A stretch of 25,510 nt of DNA from a virus: positions 1 to 25,510 of IMG/VR virus record IMGVR_UViG_3300009788_002550; one strand, 5' to 3'. Positions 8,195 through 15,268 of the stretch are shown here, piece after piece. The stretch's first letter is position 1; every line of letters starts with the position of its first letter. The notes beneath the pieces are model-generated. The model was not told the origin of the DNA and made no database searches. It saw only the letters and a list, made by a program, of their open reading frames with translations. The translations under genes were made by a program, and so were the position numbers.

Positions 8195-9159
8195 TGGTAA
8201 GGCAAGCAGCGGGCTCGGTATCCCGAGAGGAAAGACGACAAGCGAGGCTTCAGGATCGGGATCGATCTCGGTTGCAGCGGATCGGGATTGATGCTTCTCG
8301 TTTGATAGGGGATCGCATTCAACGCGCAGTCTTCAAGGCGGGGGACAACAGCGACAGGATATCACAGGCAGTTCGAGCGGGAATGCGTCCGTTGATCCAA
8401 TTGCTGACCGAGGGCATGACAACCGCGCACCTGGCTGGCCATAGCCGGTCACGGACGCTGGTCCCGAAGGAAGTGGCCTTGGCGTTATTCGATAGCGCGA
8501 GCCCGTACAATACAGCGGTCCGCGTCCTGGAAGAACGCTTGAAGATCAAACCTGAGCGGCTGACCGATGTGGAACTAGCGTACGATGTGACGTCGATTCG
8601 TGTAGTACAGGAAGCGAGTGACGCAGTAGAGCGAAAACTGCAAGAGTCGATCCTTGAGTCGACACGGTCAGGCGCGACGGTCAAGGAAGGCAAGGCGTCC
8701 CTGCGTCGTGCGTTTACAGCGGCGGGCATTAGCCCGCAGAACAGTTTCACATTAGAGGCCATCTTCCGGACGCAGACGCAGCTTGCGTACAATGCCGGAT
8801 GGTCACAGGCCGACAGCCACCCAGCGTTGCAAGAGATCCTATGGGGATACAAGTACGTTACTGTAGGCGACGACCGAGTGCGAGACGAACATGTAGGCTT
8901 CGAGGGCGTGACGTTGCCAAAGGATGATCCATTTTGGAACGTCGCTTGGCCGCCGAACGGCTGGGCTTGCCGGTGTGCAGTGATCTCGATCTACGAACAG
9001 CAGCCGGTAGTCCCGGTGCCGGATACGGTTGACGTTGACGGGGAGGACGTTGCACCGCAGGTGTCGCGTGGTTTCCGTTTCAATCCTGGTCAGTTTTTCG
9101 CGAATGCAATGAGGATTACATGCCGCTATTGTCACCGAAGCAGGTTGCCGCCGAGCTAA
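8194..9159 (+). CDS. Head morphogenesis protein, SPP1 gp7 / Mu F-like
   Basis: This 321-residue protein belongs to the phage head morphogenesis family of SPP1 gp7 and Mu gpF. The diagnostic segment lies at residues about 180-262: TLEAIFRTQTQLAYNAGW, then VGDDRVRDEH with the conserved D-R-R-EH pattern, and WPPNGWACRC near 252-261, whose Cys pair and Trp-Pro-Pro-N-Gly-W are typical. These minor head proteins sit inside the capsid near the portal and may be ejected. The N-terminus (residues 1-35) is rich in Arg and Glu. The ATG overlaps the portal stop by one base, indicating coupling. The last 40 bases overlap the small HTH gene that follows. Confidence 0.9.
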   Translation: MVRQAAGSVSREERRQARLQDRDRSRLQRIGIDASRLIGDRIQRAVFKAGDNSDRISQAVRAGMRPLIQLLTEGMTTAHLAGHSRSRTLVPKEVALALFDSASPYNTAVRVLEERLKIKPERLTDVELAYDVTSIRVVQEASDAVERKLQESILESTRSGATVKEGKASLRRAFTAAGISPQNSFTLEAIFRTQTQLAYNAGWSQADSHPALQEILWGYKYVTVGDDRVRDEHVGFEGVTLPKDDPFWNVAWPPNGWACRCAVISIYEQQPVVPVPDTVDVDGEDVAPQVSRGFRFNPGQFFANAMRITCRYCHRSRLPPS

Positions 9160-9302
9160 ATATGTCCGCGAATACAGTGCGCAGATTGCTCAAGTCCGGC
9201 GAGTTAACCGGCAGGAAGTTCGGCGGGCAGTGGCGGGTAAAACCAGGAGACTTGTCGCTGAGTGAGTCCAGCGACAAAGAAAACCGAGAAGGAGACCAGT
9301 AG
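9120..9302 (+). CDS. Small helix-turn-helix protein, excisionase/MerR-like (HTH_17 type)
   Basis: This 60-residue protein begins SPKQVAAELNMSANTVRRLL and continues KSGELTGRKFGGQWRVKPGD. This is the standard pattern of a winged helix-turn-helix of the excisionase (HTH_17, MerR-like) family: helix, turn, recognition helix, then the wing ending in WRV. The C-terminus is short and charged. GAGG five bases ahead of the ATG supports the start, although the gene overlaps the end of the F-like gene by 40 bases. DNA binding is very likely from the fold. Its target is unknown. A small DNA-binding gene inside the head module is unusual, and 10-bp repeats lie just downstream. Confidence 0.8.
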   Translation: MPLLSPKQVAAELNMSANTVRRLLKSGELTGRKFGGQWRVKPGDLSLSESSDKENREGDQ

Positions 9303-9340
9303 CAAGAGCCAGGGCAACGCGTGATTGTCCATGGGGGCGG

Positions 9341-9380
9341 CGTGTCAGGATGTATCAGGATGTATCAGGACGCACCAGAA
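9341..9380 (+). repeat. Four-unit 10-bp tandem repeat in the gap before the protease gene
   Basis: Four consecutive 10-base units read CGTGTCAGGA, TGTATCAGGA, TGTATCAGGA and CGCACCAGAA. Two are identical and the outer ones diverge. The period is close to one DNA turn, so all copies would face the same side of the helix. They lie in the 140-bp non-coding gap between the HTH gene and the protease gene, the longest gap in the head module. I see no strong promoter hexamers beside them. Confidence 0.6.
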
Positions 9381-9442
9381 TGTCACCATCTGGAATTCCA
9401 GTGTAGCCGGCCCCCTGGTTTCGTGTGTACATTGCGGGAGTT

Positions 9443-10549
9443 ATGTCCGACCAAGCAATGATTCTGTTGTCACCCGAAACACCACTCGCAATGGCTGGGT
9501 CTGCGCGCGAAGAGGGCGGGCAGCCGGTGCGACGATTCACGAAGCAACTGATTCGCAAAGGCAGCTACCACAAAGCGGCTGACGGAATCAGTTTCGAAGT
9601 CACCGACAAGGCGCTCGATCATTGGGCAGCCACCTTTTCGGCCATGAAAGAGAATGGCGTCAAGGTACCGATCCCCTCCGGGCATTCCGTTGATCCCGAA
9701 GACAATCGAGGCTGGCTCGTCGACATGTATCGAGAAGGCGACGCGCTAGTCGGCGTGCTTGACCTTGTCGGCGAACACGGCATTGAGATGGCCGGTACGT
9801 CTGATGTCTCGATCTATGCACCAGGCCAATGGACCGACGGCCACGGAAACACATACACGCGACCTATCAGGCACGTTGCGCTTTGCACCGATCCGGTCAT
9901 CCCCGGCCTATCGGGATTCGTTGCGGTGTCTGCGTCCCTCGGTGCCGCGCCGGAAGACGTGCCTGTTTTTACTTTCAAAACAAAAGGAACTCCAAGCATG
10001 GACCTTAAGAAGATTCAAACGGAACTCGGCATTCAGACAGATATGACGGACGACAACGCAGGGGACTTGATTTTGTCCGGCGTGGTCGACCTGAAGAAAA
10101 AGCAGAGCACACTTGAAGCGACTAGCGTGAGCCTGGTGGCCAAGTGCGACGCCATGGAGAAGCGGCTTGCTGATTCCGGCAAGTCACCTGTCGCACCCGA
10201 TCCACTGATGCTGTCGCTTGCTAGCGACAACTGCAAGATGAAACTGGATGGCCTTGTCCAGGCTGGCAAGGTCACGCCGGCCGTGCGTGACGGCCTGCAT
10301 GACCTGTTCGTCGGCGACAAAGGCACGGCTCTGGCCCTGAGCCTTTCTAGCGGCCAGGGCATGTCGCATATCGACAGGCTAGTTGAGATCCTTGCTCTAA
10401 ACATTCCGGTGACACTCGGCGAACAGACAGGGCGACAGTCTGGCGACTTGCAGCTATCGCAGGCCGGCAACTCTGAAGAGGAGAAAGCCGAGAAAGAGGT
10501 AACACGCCAACGGATGCGAAAGGGCGCCGGCCTAGCAACCGCTAGCTAG
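9443..10549 (+). CDS. Mu I-like head maturation protease with C-terminal scaffold
   Basis: This 368-residue protein resembles the Mu gene I (gp32) protease. Residues about 28-160 include KQLIRKGSYHKAADGISFEV, the VPIPSGHSVDPEDNRGWLVD strand with a conserved His, GTSDVSIYAPGQW and the IRHVALCTDPVIPGLSGF segment. The S in TSDVSIY and the H in SGHS are candidate catalytic residues, by analogy only. Residues 186-368 are helical and charged, as expected for scaffold. The frame is open from a GTG at 9425; ATG 9443 follows GGGAG closely, so the exact start is uncertain. The protease would cut the scaffold during capsid maturation. Decoration and capsid genes follow, as expected. Confidence 0.85.
   Translation: MSDQAMILLSPETPLAMAGSAREEGGQPVRRFTKQLIRKGSYHKAADGISFEVTDKALDHWAATFSAMKENGVKVPIPSGHSVDPEDNRGWLVDMYREGDALVGVLDLVGEHGIEMAGTSDVSIYAPGQWTDGHGNTYTRPIRHVALCTDPVIPGLSGFVAVSASLGAAPEDVPVFTFKTKGTPSMDLKKIQTELGIQTDMTDDNAGDLILSGVVDLKKKQSTLEATSVSLVAKCDAMEKRLADSGKSPVAPDPLMLSLASDNCKMKLDGLVQAGKVTPAVRDGLHDLFVGDKGTALALSLSSGQGMSHIDRLVEILALNIPVTLGEQTGRQSGDLQLSQAGNSEEEKAEKEVTRQRMRKGAGLATAS
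9998..10549 (+). CDS. Nested in-frame scaffold protein (Mu Z-like internal start)
   Basis: An ATG at 9998 lies in the same frame as the protease gene and is preceded by AAAAGGA with 9 bases of spacing, a strong Shine-Dalgarno site inside a coding region. Starting there gives a 183-residue protein beginning MDLKKIQTELGI, with a helical middle (LKKKQSTLEATSVSLVAKCD) and a charged C-terminus (NSEEEKAEKEVTRQRMRKGA). In Mu and relatives, scaffold Z is made from an internal start in protease gene I. The junction here falls after the protease domain, as that model requires. Both the site and the domain boundary are visible; expression is inferred. Confidence 0.65.
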   Translation: MDLKKIQTELGIQTDMTDDNAGDLILSGVVDLKKKQSTLEATSVSLVAKCDAMEKRLADSGKSPVAPDPLMLSLASDNCKMKLDGLVQAGKVTPAVRDGLHDLFVGDKGTALALSLSSGQGMSHIDRLVEILALNIPVTLGEQTGRQSGDLQLSQAGNSEEEKAEKEVTRQRMRKGAGLATAS

Positions 10550-10599
10550 CAACACGCTTTCAGAATACGTAACCCAACCTCCAGACGGAGTAAACTCAC

Positions 10600-12015
10600 A
10601 TGACAAATCAGAACGCACTGCCCGGACCTGGCGCAACCGTTGCTAGCGACTTCCGGAACATCTTTACGTCGATCGATCATAAGGTTCTCAAGCCCGCTGG
10701 TGTCATCATTCAGGGAGCGAAGGCACGAGACCCGGGCAATACCGGCTACATCGACACGCTGCGAAGTGGCATACTCATGGGCAAGATCACCAGCGGCGGC
10801 AAGTACGCCCCGTCGATCCTCGGAACGCTCGGGGACGCCTACGACGGTGCTGCCACGCAGATGAACGTACTGAACATCCCCGAGGCGACGGAAATCGCCC
10901 GACGGCTCGGGTCGAGTGGCACGTTCAAGCTGACTGGCCCTCCTGCTGCAAATGGAACCGTCCGAACCGAAACAATCACCTATAGCGCGGTCGGTTCCGG
11001 GACGGGCGGCGACGAGGTGCAAACCTTTGTAGCCGATGCCGCATCGAGTGCCGGCTCCTACACGATCCTCCTACAGAAGCCCGACGGGACCACCGTTCGC
11101 ACGGCGTCGATTGCCTATGACGATACCCTGGCGGCCTGCCAGACTGCAATCACGCTCGCCCTCGGTGCCGTGGCCGGGTGGGTCGCATCGACCGCTGGTT
11201 CCGCCGTTCCGTTCTCTGCTGGCCCGATTGACCTGGTGTTGACAGCCAGTGGAACAGGTTACCTGAAAACAGACTTCCCGATGTGCTCGGTCGACCCCGA
11301 TTCTCTGACCGGCGTTACGACGATCACTGGAACCCAGACCACGCGGGGCATCCCGGTTGCCGGAACCATCACGGTTACGGCCGTTGGTGCCGCTGCTGAT
11401 ACGGTCCAGACCATCACGGTCGGTGGTACGTCGTCAGGCGGCACAATCAAACTAGGGTTCCGCGACGTTGCCGACCCGGCTGGCGAGATCAAGTGGACGG
11501 ATACGATCGCCTGGAGCGCAACCGAAGCGACGATGACGACCTCCGGCCAGACTGCTTTGGATAACTTGCTCGGCTCCAATGTCGTGGTTCTGTCCACGAT
11601 CGCGGATTCGGCCTCGCTGGTCATGGTTCTGACTTGGAGTGGAACCGGAGCAACGGAACTCGCACAAGAAGAAGTCCACGTCGATACGTCCGCGCTAACG
11701 GGTGCGAGCACCGTCGCGGTCGTGATGACTACCGCAGGCGTTACGGCCTCTGAGAATGACTTCGCGGCCGGTTCGTTCATCCAGCCTGTCGACGGTTCCG
11801 AGACGATCATCGGGATCATGGGCGAAGAGGCTGGGATCAAAGTTACCGACGACGCGGGTGTATCGCTCAACGTCCAGCTTTCAGAGTTCGTCATCGGCGG
11901 TCAACTGGACGCCAGCCAACTCATCCTCTGGCCGAGTGACACCAGCCTTATCGCCTGGATCAAGGCCGCGCTGCGGGCTGCTGGCTACGCCTACACATTC
12001 GACGACGTCTTTTGA
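10600..12015 (+). CDS. Head decoration-like protein interrupted by an Ig-like repeat insertion
   Basis: This 471-residue protein has terminal parts that look like two halves of a lambda D-like head decoration protein. Residues 25-75 contain VLKPAGVIIQ, GILMGKITSGGKYAPSI, and residues about 385-471 contain FIQPVDGSETIIGIMGEEAG, then FVIGGQLDASQLILWPSDTS and a last helix. Between them, residues about 105-385 are Thr/Ser/Gly-rich beta domains in at least two copies: VQTFVADAASSAGSYTILLQ with a GTGYL end, and VQTITVGGTSSGGTIKLGF with a GTGATEL end. These resemble Ig-like modules on virion surfaces. Decoration proteins stabilise the capsid, and the insert would project outward. GGAG precedes the ATG at a good distance. 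The capsid gene follows. Confidence 0.65.
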   Translation: MTNQNALPGPGATVASDFRNIFTSIDHKVLKPAGVIIQGAKARDPGNTGYIDTLRSGILMGKITSGGKYAPSILGTLGDAYDGAATQMNVLNIPEATEIARRLGSSGTFKLTGPPAANGTVRTETITYSAVGSGTGGDEVQTFVADAASSAGSYTILLQKPDGTTVRTASIAYDDTLAACQTAITLALGAVAGWVASTAGSAVPFSAGPIDLVLTASGTGYLKTDFPMCSVDPDSLTGVTTITGTQTTRGIPVAGTITVTAVGAAADTVQTITVGGTSSGGTIKLGFRDVADPAGEIKWTDTIAWSATEATMTTSGQTALDNLLGSNVVVLSTIADSASLVMVLTWSGTGATELAQEEVHVDTSALTGASTVAVVMTTAGVTASENDFAAGSFIQPVDGSETIIGIMGEEAGIKVTDDAGVSLNVQLSEFVIGGQLDASQLILWPSDTSLIAWIKAALRAAGYAYTFDDVF

Positions 12016-12066
12016 GCAAAGGTAGCTCTGTCGTAAACCCAATAACCGAAAATCGGAGTCTATAAC

Positions 12067-13170
12067 ATGGCTGCAACAACGTTTACCAACGTCTTGAATT
12101 TCGAGATGCTTAGCGGGCTTATCAAGGAAGTGATTGACGGCGTACCCGGCGATCTGCTTCCATCGTCATTCATGACGAGCAATGAAAGCTTCGAAGGCAA
12201 GGTCGGAACGTATGATCGGATAGCGACGACCCGACAGGCTGCGAGGATCGTGAACGCGGGCTCCCCGTCGGTCAACACCAAACTGCAAGGGATCAGCAAA
12301 CAGCCGATCACGCTGATTCACTCATTCGAGCATCAGAACCATCCAGCCGAACAGTTGATCTCGCTGCGGAACGAGGGAGGCGACGGCAAACAGACGAAGG
12401 GCGAACAGACTATAGCCGGTCAGGTGCGAGAGTTTGGCCGTAGGTTCAGTAACCTGAGACAGGGTGCCGTCTACAGCTTGCTCGCCAAGGGGGCTATCTT
12501 CGTTGGTGCTGACGGCTCCCTCCTGGCGTCCGGCTCCGGTGCGGCATACACGATCGACTTCGATGTGCCGGCGGGGAATAAGGACCAGCTAAACGTACTT
12601 GGAGACGGTGACATCCTCGACACCGACTGGACGGCAGCCGGCACTGACATCAACGCGCAGATCGAGGCACTGAAGTCAGCCGCCCGAAAGCTGACCGGGT
12701 ATCCTATCAAACATGCGTTTTACGGCACGAACGTCGCCGGATACCTATGGGCCAACACGCAGATCAAGGCAGCCATCACCGGAAGTTCGCGCACAAGTGA
12801 ACTGATGACAGCAGGCGAACTGCCAGACGGACTGCTTGGCTTGAACTGGCACCCTGTGAATCAGGCGTTTTTCGAGTTGGTAAATGGGACGGTAACCGAT
12901 TGGTTTGGAGCTAACGACGTGATTTTCACGCCGGATCCGTCGCCGGACTGGTATGACATGATTGAGGGATCACACTTTGTGCCGACTGACTTAACAGTCG
13001 GTGCCGATGCCTCGGCGATGCTGGCTAACATAGCCGAAGTCACCGGTGGGTTCTCCTATGCCGAGCTGGCGACAGATCCATTGAGCGTCAAGCATATGGC
13101 TGGTGACACGTTCTCTCCGGTCCTCAAGGTCCCCAAAGCCCTGTTTATCGGCGAAGTTCCCACGGCATAG
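12067..13170 (+). CDS. Major capsid protein (lambda E-like family)
   Basis: This 367-residue protein directly follows the decoration gene, the classic position of a major capsid protein. It shows features of the phage capsid E family: an early helix (NFEMLSGLIKEVIDGVPGD), the YDRIATTRQAARIVNAGSPS stretch, RRFSNLRQGAVYSLLAKGAI, a long spine-like helix region, AFYGTNVAGYLWANTQIKAA, and a C-terminal P-domain-like part with WFGANDVIFTPDPSPDWYDM. The family has the HK97 fold. GGAG (12055-12058) is 8 bases before the ATG. An intrinsic terminator follows 34 bases after the stop. Assignment to the E family is by recollection of its pattern; a plain capsid role is firmer. Confidence 0.82.
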   Translation: MAATTFTNVLNFEMLSGLIKEVIDGVPGDLLPSSFMTSNESFEGKVGTYDRIATTRQAARIVNAGSPSVNTKLQGISKQPITLIHSFEHQNHPAEQLISLRNEGGDGKQTKGEQTIAGQVREFGRRFSNLRQGAVYSLLAKGAIFVGADGSLLASGSGAAYTIDFDVPAGNKDQLNVLGDGDILDTDWTAAGTDINAQIEALKSAARKLTGYPIKHAFYGTNVAGYLWANTQIKAAITGSSRTSELMTAGELPDGLLGLNWHPVNQAFFELVNGTVTDWFGANDVIFTPDPSPDWYDMIEGSHFVPTDLTVGADASAMLANIAEVTGGFSYAELATDPLSVKHMAGDTFSPVLKVPKALFIGEVPTA

Positions 13171-13203
13171 TGCTCTGTAGCGGGTGGAGTCTTGCTTTCC
13201 TGG

Positions 13204-13241
13204 AGCGGCTCGGTTTCCGTCGAGGAGGCCGGGCCGCTTTT
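13204..13241 (+). terminator. Intrinsic terminator after the major capsid gene
   Basis: AGCGGCTCGG at 13204-13213 pairs with CCGGGCCGCT at 13229-13238, a 10-bp stem with one G-T wobble and a 15-base loop. T residues follow at 13238-13241. It lies between the capsid stop and the next ATG. The T-run is short, so partial termination that lowers expression of the tail genes is more likely than a full stop. Confidence 0.6.
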
Positions 13242-13253
13242 AATGGGTTTCCT

Positions 13254-13886
13254 ATGGCTGAAGACTCAGTACAAATCAAAGTCAAGCTTAACCTTGAACC
13301 GCTGGATCGGATTTCGCGCTCGCTGCGCAGGCAGTCACTCGGTGGGGAAGGTCCGGTGCGAGACACCTTCAGACAGTGGGCTGGACGGTGGCGATCATTT
13401 ACACGTCAGCGGTTCGATCGGCTGTCGAAGTTCGGTGGCGGCGAATGGGACGCCCTGGAAGAGTCCACTAAGGAAGCGCGAGCACGAAAGAAGCAAGCGA
13501 GAGGCGGCAAGAAACACAAGAAGGGCACTAAAGTCAACATAGCCGGTCGGCGATTTTCCATTCTTCGCGACAATAACTTGCTATTTGGTGCAATCTCCCA
13601 GACCTTTGCGCGGGCTTCCAAAACATGGAATAAGCCAGGCGGGCTACAAGAGGACATCAAGGAAGGAATCCGCGCTGGCTACGGTGGGCCGTCACTGCAC
13701 AAGGACAGCGCCGGCAAAACAAGCGTGGCGACAATAGCGGACATTGCAAGCTTTCACCAGACTGGGGCGGGCCACTTGCCCGAACGCAAGATCGTCGTCT
13801 CGCCTGACGACGCAACAATTAGGCGAATGAATGGCGACCTTGAGCGCGGCGTGAAGAAACTCATATCACAGGAACTTAGTCGATGA
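13254..13886 (+). CDS. Phage virion morphogenesis / Mu gpG-like protein
   Basis: This 210-residue protein fits the Mu gpG/tail-completion family. The segment ADIASFHQTGAGHLPERKIV at residues about 162-181 is the family hallmark (a helix, H-x-x-G, then P-R-x-hydrophobic). The N-terminal part has helices rich in Arg and Lys (QWAGRWRSFTRQRFDRL) and a basic stretch (KKQARGGKKHKKGTKVNI). Related proteins act in head completion or head-tail joining. The frame is open back to a GTG at 13170, but that stretch carries the terminator stem and translates poorly, so ATG 13254 is preferred even without a good ribosome site. The stop overlaps the next start (ATGA). Confidence 0.8.
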   Translation: MAEDSVQIKVKLNLEPLDRISRSLRRQSLGGEGPVRDTFRQWAGRWRSFTRQRFDRLSKFGGGEWDALEESTKEARARKKQARGGKKHKKGTKVNIAGRRFSILRDNNLLFGAISQTFARASKTWNKPGGLQEDIKEGIRAGYGGPSLHKDSAGKTSVATIADIASFHQTGAGHLPERKIVVSPDDATIRRMNGDLERGVKKLISQELSR

Positions 13887-14398
13887 GCGTCGACCCATTC
13901 AGCTTGGTGTACAACATGCTGTGGGACGTGCTGGAATCACATGCCGGATTTCGCAACGCGGTCAAAATCGGCAATCGCGTCAAGCTGTCGGCCCGCAACA
14001 GAGACCCCATTAAGACGGAAGTATCGCCAGCAGACCTTCCCGAGGTTCGCATCATCGCGAACGGCATCACCCTTGGACTGAATAATACCAGCAGCAGCTC
14101 TCGGATGGCTGTCATCTATGAGGTGGGCATTGCTACCGGCGATCAGAGGCTGACGGCAAGCGTATTCCCAATGCTGTGGGAAATCATTCGAGCGTTATCA
14201 CAAGAAGAGTTAACCAAGCGACTGGCGACACTTGAGTGGGATGGGACGGCAGGATTCGTCAAGCGAGTCACGGTGGGCCCGGCCGCTATCGGCGTTACCG
14301 ATCGCGACTTGAATCGAGGCATTGCCGAGTGGTCGTCGCTTCTTTCCATTGAAACTGACTTGTGGTTCGCAAGGTCATCGATCGAACCAATAGAATAA
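13883..14398 (+). CDS. Probable tail terminator / tail completion protein
   Basis: This 171-residue protein overlaps the gpG-like gene by 4 bases (ATGA) and precedes the tail tube gene, the place where tail terminator proteins (lambda U-like) are encoded. It has no motif I recognise with certainty. Visible features are a helical start (SLVYNMLWDVLESHAGF), a central beta part (VRIIANGITLG; AVIYEVGIATGDQR), a helical LTASVFPMLWEIIRALS stretch, and a C-terminal beta segment (IETDLWFARSS). A two-helix plus beta-sheet arrangement suits the tail terminator fold, but this is inference from order. It could also be a head-closure protein. Confidence 0.6.
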   Translation: MSVDPFSLVYNMLWDVLESHAGFRNAVKIGNRVKLSARNRDPIKTEVSPADLPEVRIIANGITLGLNNTSSSSRMAVIYEVGIATGDQRLTASVFPMLWEIIRALSQEELTKRLATLEWDGTAGFVKRVTVGPAAIGVTDRDLNRGIAEWSSLLSIETDLWFARSSIEPIE

Positions 14399-14410
14399 GG
14401 ACGATTCATC

Positions 14411-15118
14411 ATGTCTATCTTATCTGGAAAAGCTGGAGCCGTAGATGGTGCGGCGATTGTTCGTAACTGGAATATCTCAACCACAGCTGACACCCAAGCC
14501 TATGTTGCCAGCAATACGCAAGGCGGTACGGGGAGGCAGATAGGCAATACGGACTGGTCTGGCGCGTACGATGCTTATGGGCACACCCCGGCCAACATGC
14601 CGGGCGAGACGTTCGAGTTCAAGGGATCAGTCCAGGGCACGACGGGCGCCGTAAGTCCAGCAAGTGGCGCGATCGTTGAATCGGTTGTGATCACATGCGA
14701 TATCGAGGGCGGGGGAATTCTCTCGCACGTTGTGAACTTCGCCGGCAATGGCGTACTGACAAAGGGGGCGGCGGTTGCGACAGACCCGACTGCCCTGATC
14801 CCGACCAGTTCGATCGGATGCGATGCGCAACTCGGCACGCTTGCAGCGAGTCCGGTGTATACAGCGATCACTGACGTTCGTGGCTGGACGTTGACGATTT
14901 CCGCTGCGAATCAGTCGTATGTGTCGAGTGATACTGCGGGCGGCACGAAGCGAACCATGGGGAACATCGACGCGACGTTGTCGATTTCTGTCTATGAGTC
15001 CGACCTCACAGCGCTGCCGGTCGAGAATGACATAAATGCCATCAGGCTCTTTGTCGATGCTAGCACCCATTGGGAAATCCTCTGGGGCATGTTCGGGAAA
15101 TCTCAGACGTCCTCGTAG
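14411..15118 (+). CDS. Major tail (tube) protein with duplicated halves; 3' end out of frame
   Basis: The 235-residue frame precedes the chaperone and tape measure genes, so it is the tail tube. The protein is an internal duplication. VRNWNISTTADTQAYVASNT with GGTGRQIGNTDWSGAYDAYG (residues 17-56) matches VRGWTLTISAANQSYVSSDT with GGTKRTMGNIDATLSISVYE (156-195). After the first copy a strand region SVVITCDIEGGGILSHVV (91-108) occurs. Its partner in the second copy is not in this frame but in the -1 frame after the stop (15088-15243). The frame here ends in ILWGMFGKSQTSS. Either the gene has an indel or the ribosome shifts to make the full-length product. Confidence 0.75.
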   Translation: MSILSGKAGAVDGAAIVRNWNISTTADTQAYVASNTQGGTGRQIGNTDWSGAYDAYGHTPANMPGETFEFKGSVQGTTGAVSPASGAIVESVVITCDIEGGGILSHVVNFAGNGVLTKGAAVATDPTALIPTSSIGCDAQLGTLAASPVYTAITDVRGWTLTISAANQSYVSSDTAGGTKRTMGNIDATLSISVYESDLTALPVENDINAIRLFVDASTHWEILWGMFGKSQTSS

Positions 15119-15243
15119 ACATCGAAACGGCGACTGTGATTGGCGCGACGCTGAATGCGAGCATGAACGGGCTGGCGGACATCGCGAGTACCGACACGAT
15201 AGGATCGATCAAAACGCCTGCGGACGTGACGTTCTGGCCGTAA
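15088..15243 (+). other. Displaced C-terminal coding segment of the tail tube gene (-1 frame)
   Basis: This segment is open from 15064 in the frame one base behind the tail tube frame and ends at TAA 15241-15243. It reads REISDVLVDIETATVIGATL followed by NASMNGLADIAS and ends ADVTFWP. It matches the end of the first tube repeat (SVVITCDIEGGG, then NFAGNGVL) in spacing and residues. Codon choice looks like the surrounding genes. It fills the 150-base gap before the next gene and has no ribosome site or obvious own start. It is best read as the missing end of the tube protein, not as a separate gene. Confidence 0.65.
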
Positions 15244-15268
15244 ACCTCGAAACGAAACAGGAAAGCAA

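Noticed and set aside
11259-11894. A 211-codon reverse-strand open frame over the decoration gene
   Set aside because: Its Val/Ser/Pro/Thr-rich composition is that of antisense to a Thr/Gly-rich repeat gene, and the forward frame fits its neighbours.
13170-13253. N-terminal extension of the gpG-like gene from the GTG at 13170
   Set aside because: The extension runs through the terminator stem and does not look protein-like; ATG 13254 gives the expected family length.
15095-15101. GGGAAAT as the slippery site for the tail tube gene
   Set aside because: It resembles known slippery heptamers, but its phase would require the ribosome to be in a third frame, so it cannot explain the needed -1 shift.
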